Both the position numbers and the translations under genes were made by a program. The notes beneath the pieces were generated by a model. That model did not search any database. It saw only the letters and a program-made list of their open reading frames with translations, and had not been told where the DNA came from. From Metarhizobium sp017305935 (GTDB taxonomy: Bacteria; Pseudomonadota; Alphaproteobacteria; Rhizobiales; Rhizobiaceae), in the NCBI RefSeq assembly GCF_029601685.1, contig NZ_JARRIR010000006.1, positions 308,538 to 372,537 of the forward strand: a stretch of DNA of 64,000 bases, given 5' to 3'. How positions within the stretch are numbered: the stretch's first letter is position 1; every line of letters begins with the position of its first letter. Shown piece after piece: positions 25,715-34,274 of this stretch.

Positions 25715-26974
25715 TTATTTGTTCAGATGTTTCTGCTGCGCCTTGGTGAGATAATCAGCCCACTGGTCGGCCAGTTCCTTCGGCGAGATTTCGCCCAGCA
25801 GCGCCTGCTGCGAGGTCTTGATCGCCAGCGAATCCTTGAAGAAGGCGAATTCTTCCAGATAGGTCGGCATCACCGTCGGCGTGGTGTTCGGGTCGGCCAG
25901 TTCCTGGAACCAGCCCTTGAACTGGTCGCCGGCATAGAAGGGATCCTTTTCGGCGCTGGTATAGGCGGGCAGGGCGCCGATGCGCTTGTTCCACTCGATA
26001 TTGCCTTCCGGCCCTTCGAGCGTGGCGATCAGCTTCCACGAAAGATCTTTGTTCTGGCTGGAGTTGAACATCGACCAGCCGCCGAAGCCGATGGTCGGGA
26101 AGGACTTGCCACCCGGCCCCTTGGGGAGCGGCGCGACGCCGAAATCGTCCTTGTTCATGCGCTCTGCAATGGCGATCAGCGCATCCGGATCCTGGTCGAG
26201 GAAGGCGCAGGTGCCGGAATAGAAGCCGGCGACGACTTCATTGAAGCCCCAGTTGACGCTGTCCTTCGGCGCGTAGCCCTTCTTGTAGAGGTCGACCATC
26301 CACTCCAGACCCTTGGCCCAGCCTTCGCTGTTCATGGTCGAGGTGCCATCTTCGTTGAAATATTTATTGTTGCCGGCCATCGAGGCGGCAAAGATCATCC
26401 AGCCGTTCAGCCCGCCCGGGCCGCCGCGCATGCAATAGCCATACTTTCCGGGAAGTTTCGAGATCGCCTCGGAAGCCTTGGTGAAGTCCTCCATGGTCTT
26501 GGGCGGCTCGGAAACACCGGCCTGCTTCAGCAGCTTCTTGTTGTAGAACATGGCGCGCAGATAGAAGCCATAAGGCAGCATATAGGCGGTCTTGTTGACG
26601 TCACGGCCAAGCTCCAGCGCGCGCGGCGTCAGTTCCTTGGTATGCTCCCACTTCTCCAGATAGGGTTCGAGGCTTTCCAGCATGCCGTTATTGGCATAGA
26701 GCGACAACCAGGTGTCTGGCATTTCCATGACATCGGGAATATCGCCGGCCGAAACCATGGTGGCGAATTTCTGGAAGGCCTCGTTCCAGGGCAGCGAGAT
26801 GATCTCGACCTTGGTGCCCGGATTGGCGGCTTCGAACTTGCCGACGATGGATTTCAGCGTCTCGGTGCGCTCCGGGCTGGTGATGACCTCAACCAGCTTC
26901 AGCGTCGTATCGGCCATGGCCGTGCCCGCCATCATCGTAGCGAACAGGGTGGCAGTGATCAGTTTCTTCATCAT
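25715..26974 (-). CDS. Sugar ABC transporter periplasmic binding protein (CUT1)
   Basis: Periplasmic ligand-binding component of 419 residues. It has a clear Sec signal peptide (MMKKLITATLFATMMAGTAMA) and a mature start DTTLKLVEV. Family features are LKSIVGKFEAANPGTKVEII and GDIPDVMEMPDTW near the N-terminus and the closing EISPKELADQWAD region. The ATG at 26974 is preceded by AAGGAGGGG, a very strong ribosome-binding site, as expected for an abundant binding protein. It lies 37 bp after the PLP enzyme gene and is the first transporter gene of the operon. Confidence 0.94.
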   Translation of the reverse strand: MMKKLITATLFATMMAGTAMADTTLKLVEVITSPERTETLKSIVGKFEAANPGTKVEIISLPWNEAFQKFATMVSAGDIPDVMEMPDTWLSLYANNGMLESLEPYLEKWEHTKELTPRALELGRDVNKTAYMLPYGFYLRAMFYNKKLLKQAGVSEPPKTMEDFTKASEAISKLPGKYGYCMRGGPGGLNGWMIFAASMAGNNKYFNEDGTSTMNSEGWAKGLEWMVDLYKKGYAPKDSVNWGFNEVVAGFYSGTCAFLDQDPDALIAIAERMNKDDFGVAPLPKGPGGKSFPTIGFGGWSMFNSSQNKDLSWKLIATLEGPEGNIEWNKRIGALPAYTSAEKDPFYAGDQFKGWFQELADPNTTPTVMPTYLEEFAFFKDSLAIKTSQQALLGEISPKELADQWADYLTKAQQKHLNK

Positions 26975-27011
26975 TCTTTCCCCTCCTTTGGTTTTGATAA
27001 CACTGGATGAA

Positions 27012-28187
27012 CTAGGTTTTACTCCTGGCGGCGCCCAGCGCCCGCTCGATATCCGCCCACAGCGCCTCGACGCCTTCGAGGCCGACATGCAGGCGGACGG
27101 ACCGCGCGGAAATGCCGAAGGTCTGCGCGGAATTGGGTTGCGCCTTCTGCTCCAGCACGACGTCGCCGGGCACGATCAGGCTCTCATGGCCACCCCAGCT
27201 CACGCCGAGCTTGAACAGTTGCAGCGTGTCGGCAAAGGTCCTGACATCGACGCCCTCGCGGAAAATGAAGGAAAACAGGCCGGATGTGCCGGTGAGCCCG
27301 GCCGGCAGGCGATTGGCAAGGCCGGGATGGCAGACCGCCTCGATCTCGTCCAGCGCCTGAAGCCGCTGGGCGATGGTCATCGCCGCCGCCTCATGCGCCT
27401 TCATGCGGATCGGCAAGGTGCGCAGGCCGCGCAGCAGCAGCCAGGCATCGAAGGGCGCCATCTTCGCCCCGAGATAGGGATAGGCTTCCGCCCGGATGCG
27501 GCCGATCAGCTCCTTCGAGCCGGAGACCACGCCGGAAACGACGTCGCTATGCCCGCCGAGATACTTTGAAGCCGAATGGATGACGAGGTCGACGCCGAGC
27601 GTAAGCGGCCGCTGGAAGATCGGGCTTGCCCAGCTATTGTCGATCATGGTCAGCACGCCATGGCGTTTCGCCAGCGCCGCCAGGGCGCCGACGTCGTGGG
27701 TTTCCATCACCCAGCTCGTTGGGCTTTCCATATAGAACAGCTTGGCGCCGGGCAGCGCCCTGGCGACCGCCTCCTCGTCGCGGCCGTCGACATAGGTCAC
27801 CTCGACCCTCATCCGCTTGAGATGCGTGCCGAACAGGCGGAAGGCATCGGGATAGACATGGCGCACCGCGACGATGCGGTCGCCCGGCTCGACGAAGCTC
27901 AGGACGGAAGCGGAAATCGCCGCCATGCCGCTGGCGAAACCGAGGGCGTCCTCGCCGCCTTCCAGCCTGGCCAGCATCTCCTCAAAGGCGCGCACGGTGG
28001 GGTTCAGCCCGCGCGTATAAATCGGCCGGACGATCTCGCCGCGATAGGCGGACACCATCTCGTCATAACTGCCGAAGGTGAACAGCGAGGTCTGGAAGAT
28101 CGGCGGTACGACGGCATCGGCGAAATGGCCGGCATCATGGGCGGTGATCAGGGAAGCCAGATCGAAGGGATCGGCATCATGGGTCAT
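27012..28187 (-). CDS. PLP-dependent trans-sulfuration-family enzyme (cystathionine beta-lyase-like)
   Basis: Fold-type I PLP enzyme of the Cys/Met metabolism family, 391 residues. It shows the N-terminal YTRGLNPTVRAFEEMLARLE motif, GFASGMAAIS (cofactor phosphate binding), the aspartate in MIDNSWASP and the Schiff-base lysine in IHSASKYLGGHSDV. The closest standard activity is C-S bond cleavage of cystathionine or a related S-substituted cysteine or homocysteine. It starts by a 4-bp ATGA overlap with the GntR gene and is followed by a sugar ABC transporter, so it probably acts on the imported compound rather than in general methionine synthesis. The exact reaction is unknown. Confidence 0.88.
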   Translation of the reverse strand: MTHDADPFDLASLITAHDAGHFADAVVPPIFQTSLFTFGSYDEMVSAYRGEIVRPIYTRGLNPTVRAFEEMLARLEGGEDALGFASGMAAISASVLSFVEPGDRIVAVRHVYPDAFRLFGTHLKRMRVEVTYVDGRDEEAVARALPGAKLFYMESPTSWVMETHDVGALAALAKRHGVLTMIDNSWASPIFQRPLTLGVDLVIHSASKYLGGHSDVVSGVVSGSKELIGRIRAEAYPYLGAKMAPFDAWLLLRGLRTLPIRMKAHEAAAMTIAQRLQALDEIEAVCHPGLANRLPAGLTGTSGLFSFIFREGVDVRTFADTLQLFKLGVSWGGHESLIVPGDVVLEQKAQPNSAQTFGISARSVRLHVGLEGVEALWADIERALGAARSKT

Positions 28188-28903
28188 CGGGACATGTCCT
28201 TGATGTCTTCCTCGACGACGTCGAGGATTTTCAGCGTCTCGCGCCGCGCCGCCTCGGTATCCTGGGCGGCGATGGCGTTGAACAGCGTGCGGTGATAGGG
28301 GAAGGAGCGGCGGGCGAAATCCTGCCGGTCGAAAGGATGCTCCCAGAAGCGCTCGAAGGTCTCGCGCATCTGCTCCAGAAGCTGGCGAAACAGGGGATTG
28401 TGGGTGGCATCGTAGATCGCCAGGTGAAAGGCCAGATCTTCCGGCCCGGAAGCACCCTTTTCCAGATGCACCCGCTCCATCTCGTCGAGCTTCTGCTCGA
28501 TGCGGCGCAGATCCTCCGGCGTCCGCCGCCGCGCCGCAACCATGCCGGCCTCGCATTCGATGCCGCGGCGCACCTCCAGCGTCTGTAGCAGCACGTCGCG
28601 CAGATGCACGGTGTCCAGCGACAGCGGCATGTGGATGGTCGCCTTGGAAATCGGCTTCAGCAGATAAGTGCCGCTGCCCTTGCGGGTTTCGATGACGCCG
28701 AGCGCCTGGAAATGGCGGATCGCCTCGCGGATGGTGGAGCGGCCGACGGCCAGCGCCTCCATCAATTCGCGCTCGGCCGGCAGACGGTCGCCAGCCCGCA
28801 ACCGGGCGTCGGCAACATAATCCACCAGCGCTTGCGTGACCTGCCGCGCACGGTCCATCGGCGGCAGCGGCCGTATGACCGGCCGCGACGATTGCTCTGC
28901 CAT
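28184..28903 (-). CDS. GntR-family (FadR/FCD subfamily) transcriptional regulator
   Basis: A 239-residue regulator. The winged helix is about 20-88, with AGDRLPAERELMEALAVGRS and IRHFQALGVIETRKGSGTYL, followed by an all-helical FCD ligand-binding domain with its metal-binding pattern (for example HLAIYDATHNP and FPYHRTLFNAI). The start at 28903 is chosen because an upstream alternative (28996) would place two TTGGTC operator-like repeats inside the coding sequence. It is the first gene of the operon that includes the PLP enzyme and the CUT1 transporter, so it presumably senses the transported compound. Confidence 0.88.
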   Translation of the reverse strand: MAEQSSRPVIRPLPPMDRARQVTQALVDYVADARLRAGDRLPAERELMEALAVGRSTIREAIRHFQALGVIETRKGSGTYLLKPISKATIHMPLSLDTVHLRDVLLQTLEVRRGIECEAGMVAARRRTPEDLRRIEQKLDEMERVHLEKGASGPEDLAFHLAIYDATHNPLFRQLLEQMRETFERFWEHPFDRQDFARRSFPYHRTLFNAIAAQDTEAARRETLKILDVVEEDIKDMSR

Positions 28904-29303
28904 TCCCCGTTCTTTCGTTCCCGCTTCCCTCGCTTCCGCAGCCGGAGATACGGCACGGGCGGAGATTATTGGTCGACCTCTGAATTGGTCTGACATCTTA
29001 GCTTTTCCCAAGTTTACCGTTTCGTCAAGGCCAAATTCGGCGGGGACTTGACGTTGCGCGAATTGCGACTAATTACTGGAGCGTCGCGAGCGCCAGACAT
29101 CGGCGCGCGATCGGAACTTTGGTGCCGGGCCCCTCTGGCGAGAGTTTTTACGGCGCTCTCGTGATGTCGGTACCGCCTGCAAGATAAGCCGGCGGATTCA
29201 AACCCATGAAAAATCTTCCCATGCCTCGCCCGCATGACGCCGATGGCGTTATTGCTGCGTCTTCCGTTTTTTCGGCCAACACGGCCTTCGGGGGGATGCG
29301 CGC
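28904..29303. promoter_or_regulatory. Divergent intergenic region (GntR operon / DUF475 gene)
   Basis: About 400 bp with no convincing gene. The GntR-proximal side has the operator-like repeats listed separately. Further on, an inverted repeat CGAGAG (29139-29144) and CTCTCG (29156-29161) surrounds a T-rich loop. A yybP-ykoY manganese riboswitch, sometimes found before TerC-like genes, was looked for and not recognised. Confidence 0.5.
28969..28994. promoter_or_regulatory. Tandem operator candidate for the GntR regulator
   Basis: TTGGTCGACC at 28969-28978 and TTGGTCTGAC at 28985-28994: two copies of TTGGTC 16 bp apart, the first containing the palindrome GGTCGACC. FadR/FCD regulators typically bind TNGTNNNACNA-like sites. 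The repeats lie 66-91 bp before the GntR start. Confidence 0.55.
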
Positions 29304-30377
29304 ATGAACGCTTCCCTCCCCAAATCCACTATGAGCTATTTCGTCTGGGCCTTCATCGTCACCGGGCTCGGCCTCGTGCTCGGGGCCTGGCTCGGCTGGG
29401 CTTCTACCGGCACGCTGTCCGGCATGGCCACGGTGTTCTTCATCTGCGTCGTGCTCGCGGTCCTCGAAATCTCGCTTTCCTTCGACAATGCCATTGTCAA
29501 TGCCAACAAGCTCAAGGACATGACGCCGGTCTGGCAGCATCGCTTCCTGACCTGGGGCATCGTTATCGCCGTCTTCGGCATGCGCATCGTCTTCCCCTTG
29601 GCGATCGTCGTCATCGCCGCCGGCATCGGCCCGATCGAGGCCGTCATCCTCGCGGCGAAGCAGCCGGACGAATATGCGCGTATCATGAACGACGCGCACC
29701 TGCCGATCGCCGCCTTCGGCGGCACCTTCCTGATGATGGTCGGCCTGTCCTACTTCTTCAATCATGAGAAGGAGGTTCACTGGTTCAGCCTGCTTGAATC
29801 GCGCATGGCGAAATTTGCCTCGATCAAGGGCGTCGAGATCGCCATCGTTCTGCTGACCATCCTGGTTTTCGCGGCGATGCTGGAGGGGACCGAGGCCACC
29901 ACCTTCCTCTATTCGGCGATCTACGGCCTGCTGACCTTCCTCGCGGTGGAAGTCATCGGCGGCCTCCTCGATTATTCGCAGCGGGCGATGAGCGAGGCGG
30001 CCAAGGGCGGCTTCGGCGCCTTCCTCTATCTGGAAGTGCTCGATGCCAGCTTCTCCTTCGATGGCGTCATCGGCGCCTTCGCGCTGACGCAGAACCTGTT
30101 CGTCATCGCCATCGGCCTCGGCATCGGCGCCATGTATGTGCGCTCGATGACCATCATGCTGGTGGAAAAGGGCACGCTGGCCGAATACCGCTATCTGGAG
30201 CACGGTGCGTTTTACGCCATCCTGATCCTTGCGGTGATCATGTATGTGCAGACGATGTTCCATATTCCGGAAGTGATCACCGGCCTCGGCGGCGCGACGC
30301 TGATCGGCATTTCCTTCTGGGCGTCGGTGCGCCACAACCGTCGCGAACGCGCCGGGCAATTGTCGCCCAGCCACTGA
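29304..30377 (+). CDS. DUF475 / TerC-like integral membrane protein
   Basis: A 357-residue polytopic membrane protein of the TerC superfamily, DUF475 branch. Two similar halves carry acidic motifs inside membrane segments: LEISLSFDNAIVNANKL in the first half and LEVLDASFSFDGVIGAFAL in the second. In TerC/MntP-type proteins such motifs are linked to metal ion (manganese) efflux or tellurite resistance. That function is inferred, not shown here. About eight or nine hydrophobic segments can be seen. ATG start with GGGGGGAT upstream. It appears monocistronic. Confidence 0.85.
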   Translation: MNASLPKSTMSYFVWAFIVTGLGLVLGAWLGWASTGTLSGMATVFFICVVLAVLEISLSFDNAIVNANKLKDMTPVWQHRFLTWGIVIAVFGMRIVFPLAIVVIAAGIGPIEAVILAAKQPDEYARIMNDAHLPIAAFGGTFLMMVGLSYFFNHEKEVHWFSLLESRMAKFASIKGVEIAIVLLTILVFAAMLEGTEATTFLYSAIYGLLTFLAVEVIGGLLDYSQRAMSEAAKGGFGAFLYLEVLDASFSFDGVIGAFALTQNLFVIAIGLGIGAMYVRSMTIMLVEKGTLAEYRYLEHGAFYAILILAVIMYVQTMFHIPEVITGLGGATLIGISFWASVRHNRRERAGQLSPSH

Positions 30378-30386
30378 CGGCAGCGA

Positions 30387-30418
30387 CCGCGCATGGGCCT
30401 CGACCGGCCCGTGCGCGG
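30387..30418 (+). terminator. Strong hairpin after the DUF475 gene
   Basis: 13-bp stem CCGCGCATGGGCC (30387-30399) with GGCCCGTGCGCGG (30406-30418), one G-T wobble and a 6-nt loop, 9 bp after the stop. It is followed by an A run rather than T, so it may protect the mRNA end more than terminate. Confidence 0.4.
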
Positions 30419-30536
30419 CAAAAAAGGCGCAATACCCCGAAATTCAACGGTTTTTACGCTTTCTGCTCCGCGGGCTGGCTTTGCAGGCCTATGACCTTGC
30501 AGTTACAGTCGTTTGGATTGATTCTCGGGGGATTCC

Positions 30537-33467
30537 ATGGCGGACGAAACGCTTCTTCAGCGCACGCAATTGCCACGGCCGGATGTGACGGCGGAGGAAG
30601 CGGCGGCGATCCTCGACACTTTCTACGGTCTGAAAGGCACGATCACCGAACTCGGCAGCCAGCAGGATCGCAATTACCGCCTCGATACCGGCGAAAGCCG
30701 CTACGTGCTGAAAATCTGCCGCATGGAATATGCGACCGTCGAACTGGAAGCCCAGAATGCCGCCATGCATCATCTGGCCACCAAACCCGACAGCCCGCGC
30801 GTGCCGACCCCCGTCAAGGCCAGCAATGGCGACGACATCCTGTTCCTCGCCGTTGGCGGCGACGAATACCAGGTGCGGCTGCTGACCTACCTCGACGGCG
30901 AACCATTGACGCAGCGCAAATATCTCGGCGAAACCGCTGTTGCCGTGCTCGGCGCGCTTACCGCCCGCATTGCCGTCAACCTTGCCGATTTCGAGCATCC
31001 CGGCCTCGAGCGCGAATTGCAATGGGATCTGCGCCGCGCCGGCCAGGTCGCCTTGCACCTCCTTCAGGCGATTACCGATATGCAGGCGCGCGATCGCATC
31101 GCCAAGGCGATGGTCGCCGCCGTCAGGCGCATTCAGCCGCTGGCGGAAGAGTTGCGCATCCAGGCGATCCATCACGACGTCACCGACGACAACGTCGTCT
31201 CGCGCCCCGACGAGGCCGGCCGGCTGATCCCCGACGGCGTCATCGATTTCGGCGATATCCTCAACGGCTGGCTGGCCGCCGATCTCGCCGTCACCTGCTC
31301 GGCGCTGCTGCATCATGCCGACGGCAATCCGTTCTTCATCCTGCCGGCCATCCGCGCCTATCATGCCGTCAATCCGCTGAATGCGGCGGAAGCCCGCGCC
31401 TTGTGGCCGCTGATCGTCGCCCGCGCCTGCATCCTCGTCGCCAGCAGCGAGCAGCAACTGGCCGTCGAGCCCGACAACGACTATGTGCTTGGCAACATCG
31501 AGCACGAGCGAACGATCTTCGAAGTGGCGACCTCGGTGCAGTCCGTCGTCATGGAGCAGGCGATCCTTGCCGCGCTCGACATGGCCGATCCCGCACAGGA
31601 CCTGCCGCCTATCGGCCCGTTGCTGCCCGGCGTCGGAACAGATGCCATCCGCCTGCTGTCGCTCGATATCGACAGCCCACATTTCGAGCAGGACAATTTT
31701 CTGCGGCGCGGCATGGAGCTGAAACTTCTCGAACAGGCTGCGCGCGAAACCGGCATCGCCATCACCCGCTACGGCGAATATCGCCTGACCGAGACCAACC
31801 TGCGCTCCACCGCCGAACCCGAGACGTTTGCGCTGCATGTCGATCTCTGCCTGCCGGCCGGGTTCCAGACGGCTGCCCCGTTCGCCGGCCGCATCGAGCG
31901 CTACAATGAGCGCACAGTGCTGGCGGGCGAGGGCATTCACCTGCATCTGCTTGGCCTCGATTGCCTGCATGAGGCGGGCATCACGCTTTCCGAAGGCGAG
32001 CCGCTCGGCACGGTGGAGGGCACGGCTGGGCATTTCGGCCTGATGCGCCTGCAACTCTGCACCGAGGCCGGCCTGTTCCCGCCCTATTTCTGCCGTCCGT
32101 CGCAGGCCGACCTCTGGCGCAAGCTCAGCCCCTCGCCCTCGGCCCTTCTGGGCAGCCATTGCGATGCGCCCGCTCTCGACGGCGACGACCTGCTTGCCCG
32201 CCGCACCCGCCATTTCGCCAAACCGCAGAAGAACTACTATTCCAACCCGCCGCAGATCGAGCGCGGCTGGAAGGAACACATGTTCTCGACCACCGGCCGG
32301 GCCTACCTCGACATGGTCAACAACGTCTCCATCGTCGGCCACGGCCATCCGCGCCTGGCGGAAGCCGTCTATCGGCAATGGTCGATGCTGAACACCAATT
32401 CCCGCTTCCATTACAGGGCGGTCGCCGAATTCTCAGAGCGGCTGGCCTCGCTGGCGCCGGAAAAGCTCGATACGGTCTTCCTCGTCAACAGCGGCTCCGA
32501 AGCCAACGATCTGGCGATCCGCCTCGCCTGGGCAGCCTCGGGCGCGAAGAACATGGTCTGCCTGCTGGAAGGCTATCATGGCTGGGCGGTCGGCAGCGAC
32601 GCCGTCTCCACCTCGGTCGCCGACAATCCGAAGGCGCTCTCGACCCGGCCGGACTGGGTGCATCCGATCATGTCGCCCAACACTTATCGCGGCCTGTATC
32701 GCGGCGAGAATTCGGCGCGGGATTACATCGCCGCCGCAATGCCACTGTTCGAGGAAGTGGACCGCAAGGGCGAGAAGCTCGCCGGCTTCATCTGCGAAAC
32801 CGTCTATGGCAATGCCGGCGGCATTCCGCTGCCGCCAGGCTATCTCAAGGACATCTATGCCGAGGTGCGCGCCCGCGGCGGCGTGTGCATCGCCGACGAA
32901 GTGCAGGTTGGATACGGCCGCCTCGGGCATTATTTCTGGGGTTTCGACCAGCAGGGCGTCGAGCCCGATATCATCACCATCGCCAAGGGCATGGGCAATG
33001 GCCATCCGCTCGGCGCGGTCATCACCAGCAAGGCAATTGCAGAGGCGCTGGAGCGGGAGGGCGGCTATTTCTTCTCGTCCGCCGGCGGCAGCCCGGTGAG
33101 CTGCACGGTCGGCATGACCGTGCTCGACATCATGACCGACGAGGAATTGCAGGAAAACGCCCGCGATATCGGCGATCACCTGAAGGCCCGGCTGGAAGCA
33201 CTCGGCCAGCGTTTTCCCCTTGTCGGCGCCGTGCATGGCATGGGGCTTTATCTCGGCGTCGAATTCGTCCGCGACCGCCAGACCTTGCAGCCGGCGACGC
33301 AGGAGACGGCGGCGATCTGCGACCGCCTGCTCGATCTCGGCGTCATCATGCAGCCGACCGGCGATTATCTCAACGTGCTGAAGATCAAGCCGCCGCTCTG
33401 CCTCAGCCGCGAGAGCGCCGATTTCTTCGCCGACAGTCTGGCAAGGGTCTTGGAAGAGGGCTGGTAA
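30537..33467 (+). CDS. Fusion of APH-type kinase, M23-like domain and class III PLP aminotransferase/phospho-lyase
   Basis: A 976-residue three-part protein. Residues 1-360 are an aminoglycoside-phosphotransferase/hydroxylysine-kinase-like domain, with catalytic D214 in IHHDVTDDNV and metal-binding D237 in VIDFGDI. Residues about 430-515 resemble an M23/lipoyl-like beta domain (PFAGRIERY, IHLHLLGLD, EGEPLGTVEG) that looks catalytically degenerate. Residues about 555-976 are a full class III aminotransferase with NSGSEANDLA, D787 in IADEVQ and PLP lysine K817 in IAKGMGNGHPLG. In animals the separate kinase and PLP enzyme phosphorylate 5-hydroxylysine and then eliminate phosphate; PHYKPL and ETNPPL are the lyase homologues. 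A kinase-then-lyase action on an amino alcohol is therefore inferred. Its stop is 3 bp from the converging oppF-like stop. Confidence 0.9.
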   Translation: MADETLLQRTQLPRPDVTAEEAAAILDTFYGLKGTITELGSQQDRNYRLDTGESRYVLKICRMEYATVELEAQNAAMHHLATKPDSPRVPTPVKASNGDDILFLAVGGDEYQVRLLTYLDGEPLTQRKYLGETAVAVLGALTARIAVNLADFEHPGLERELQWDLRRAGQVALHLLQAITDMQARDRIAKAMVAAVRRIQPLAEELRIQAIHHDVTDDNVVSRPDEAGRLIPDGVIDFGDILNGWLAADLAVTCSALLHHADGNPFFILPAIRAYHAVNPLNAAEARALWPLIVARACILVASSEQQLAVEPDNDYVLGNIEHERTIFEVATSVQSVVMEQAILAALDMADPAQDLPPIGPLLPGVGTDAIRLLSLDIDSPHFEQDNFLRRGMELKLLEQAARETGIAITRYGEYRLTETNLRSTAEPETFALHVDLCLPAGFQTAAPFAGRIERYNERTVLAGEGIHLHLLGLDCLHEAGITLSEGEPLGTVEGTAGHFGLMRLQLCTEAGLFPPYFCRPSQADLWRKLSPSPSALLGSHCDAPALDGDDLLARRTRHFAKPQKNYYSNPPQIERGWKEHMFSTTGRAYLDMVNNVSIVGHGHPRLAEAVYRQWSMLNTNSRFHYRAVAEFSERLASLAPEKLDTVFLVNSGSEANDLAIRLAWAASGAKNMVCLLEGYHGWAVGSDAVSTSVADNPKALSTRPDWVHPIMSPNTYRGLYRGENSARDYIAAAMPLFEEVDRKGEKLAGFICETVYGNAGGIPLPPGYLKDIYAEVRARGGVCIADEVQVGYGRLGHYFWGFDQQGVEPDIITIAKGMGNGHPLGAVITSKAIAEALEREGGYFFSSAGGSPVSCTVGMTVLDIMTDEELQENARDIGDHLKARLEALGQRFPLVGAVHGMGLYLGVEFVRDRQTLQPATQETAAICDRLLDLGVIMQPTGDYLNVLKIKPPLCLSRESADFFADSLARVLEEGW

Positions 33468-33470
33468 AAC

Positions 33471-34274
33471 TCAGTCCTGCATCTCCGGCACCGTGAACAC
33501 TGCCTGCGCCGCCAGCAGGGAGCGCGTATAGTCATGCTGCGGATTGGAAAACACCGTGGCCGCCGGCCCCATCTCGACAATCTCGCCAGCGCGCATCACG
33601 GCGACCCGGTCGGCGATATATTCGACAACATCAAGATCATGGCTGATGAACAGGAAAGCCGTGCCGAATTTTTCGTTGAGGTCGAGGATCAGGTCAAGTA
33701 CCTGCGCCTGCACCGAAAGATCGAGCGCCGAGACCGGCTCGTCGGCGACGACCAGCTTTGGCCGTGTGATCAGGGCGCGGGCGAGCGCGATCCTCTGCCG
33801 CTGCCCGCCGGAAAATTCATGCGGGAAACGCCCCACGGCATCCTCCGGCAGGCCGACCGCCTCCAGAATACGCGCGACTTCAGTCTTCGCCTCTGCTGTC
33901 GAGGGGCGCGGGCTCAGCAGATGCAGCGGCTCGGCGACGATGCGCCCGACGCGGTGGCGCGGATCGAGCGAGCCGAAGGGATCCTGAAACACCATCTGAA
34001 AATGCCGCCGCCGCTGCCGCAATGCCTGCGCCGGCAGGGCAAACAGGTTTTCGCCCTCGAACAAAACCTCGCCGCCGCTTGGGTCATCGAGCGCCATGGC
34101 GAGCCGCGCCAGCGTCGATTTTCCGGAACCGCTTTCACCGACAAGACCAAGGATTTCACCCGGTTGCAGGCTGAGATCGACGTTGCGCAGCGCTGAGACG
34201 CGCTCGCGCTTGCCGAAAAAACCGGGACGGGCATAGTCGCGGCTAAGATTGCGGATATCGAGCAGCGGCGTCAT
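33471..34274 (-). CDS. Oligopeptide/dipeptide-type ABC transporter ATPase (OppF/DppF-like)
   Basis: A 267-residue ATPase with Walker A GESGSGKST, FQDPFGSLDPRHRV, signature FSGGQRQRIALARAL, Walker B LVVADEPVSALD and switch H in FISHDLDVVE. FQDPxxSLxPR is diagnostic of the OppF/DppF branch. It starts by an ATGA overlap with the OppD-like gene and is the last gene of the operon. It lacks most of the C-terminal oligopeptide extension seen in E. coli OppF, which is common in shorter family members. Confidence 0.93.
   Translation of the reverse strand: MTPLLDIRNLSRDYARPGFFGKRERVSALRNVDLSLQPGEILGLVGESGSGKSTLARLAMALDDPSGGEVLFEGENLFALPAQALRQRRRHFQMVFQDPFGSLDPRHRVGRIVAEPLHLLSPRPSTAEAKTEVARILEAVGLPEDAVGRFPHEFSGGQRQRIALARALITRPKLVVADEPVSALDLSVQAQVLDLILDLNEKFGTAFLFISHDLDVVEYIADRVAVMRAGEIVEMGPAATVFSNPQHDYTRSLLAAQAVFTVPEMQD

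Noticed and set aside
24689..27010. Long plus-strand frame opposite the sugar permease and binding-protein genes
   Set aside because: Composition is typical of an antisense shadow, with no ribosome-binding site and no domain. The minus-strand genes are unambiguous.
29012..29303. Possible yybP-ykoY manganese riboswitch upstream of the DUF475 gene
   Set aside because: The conserved core elements of that riboswitch could not be recognised. Only a weak hairpin is present.
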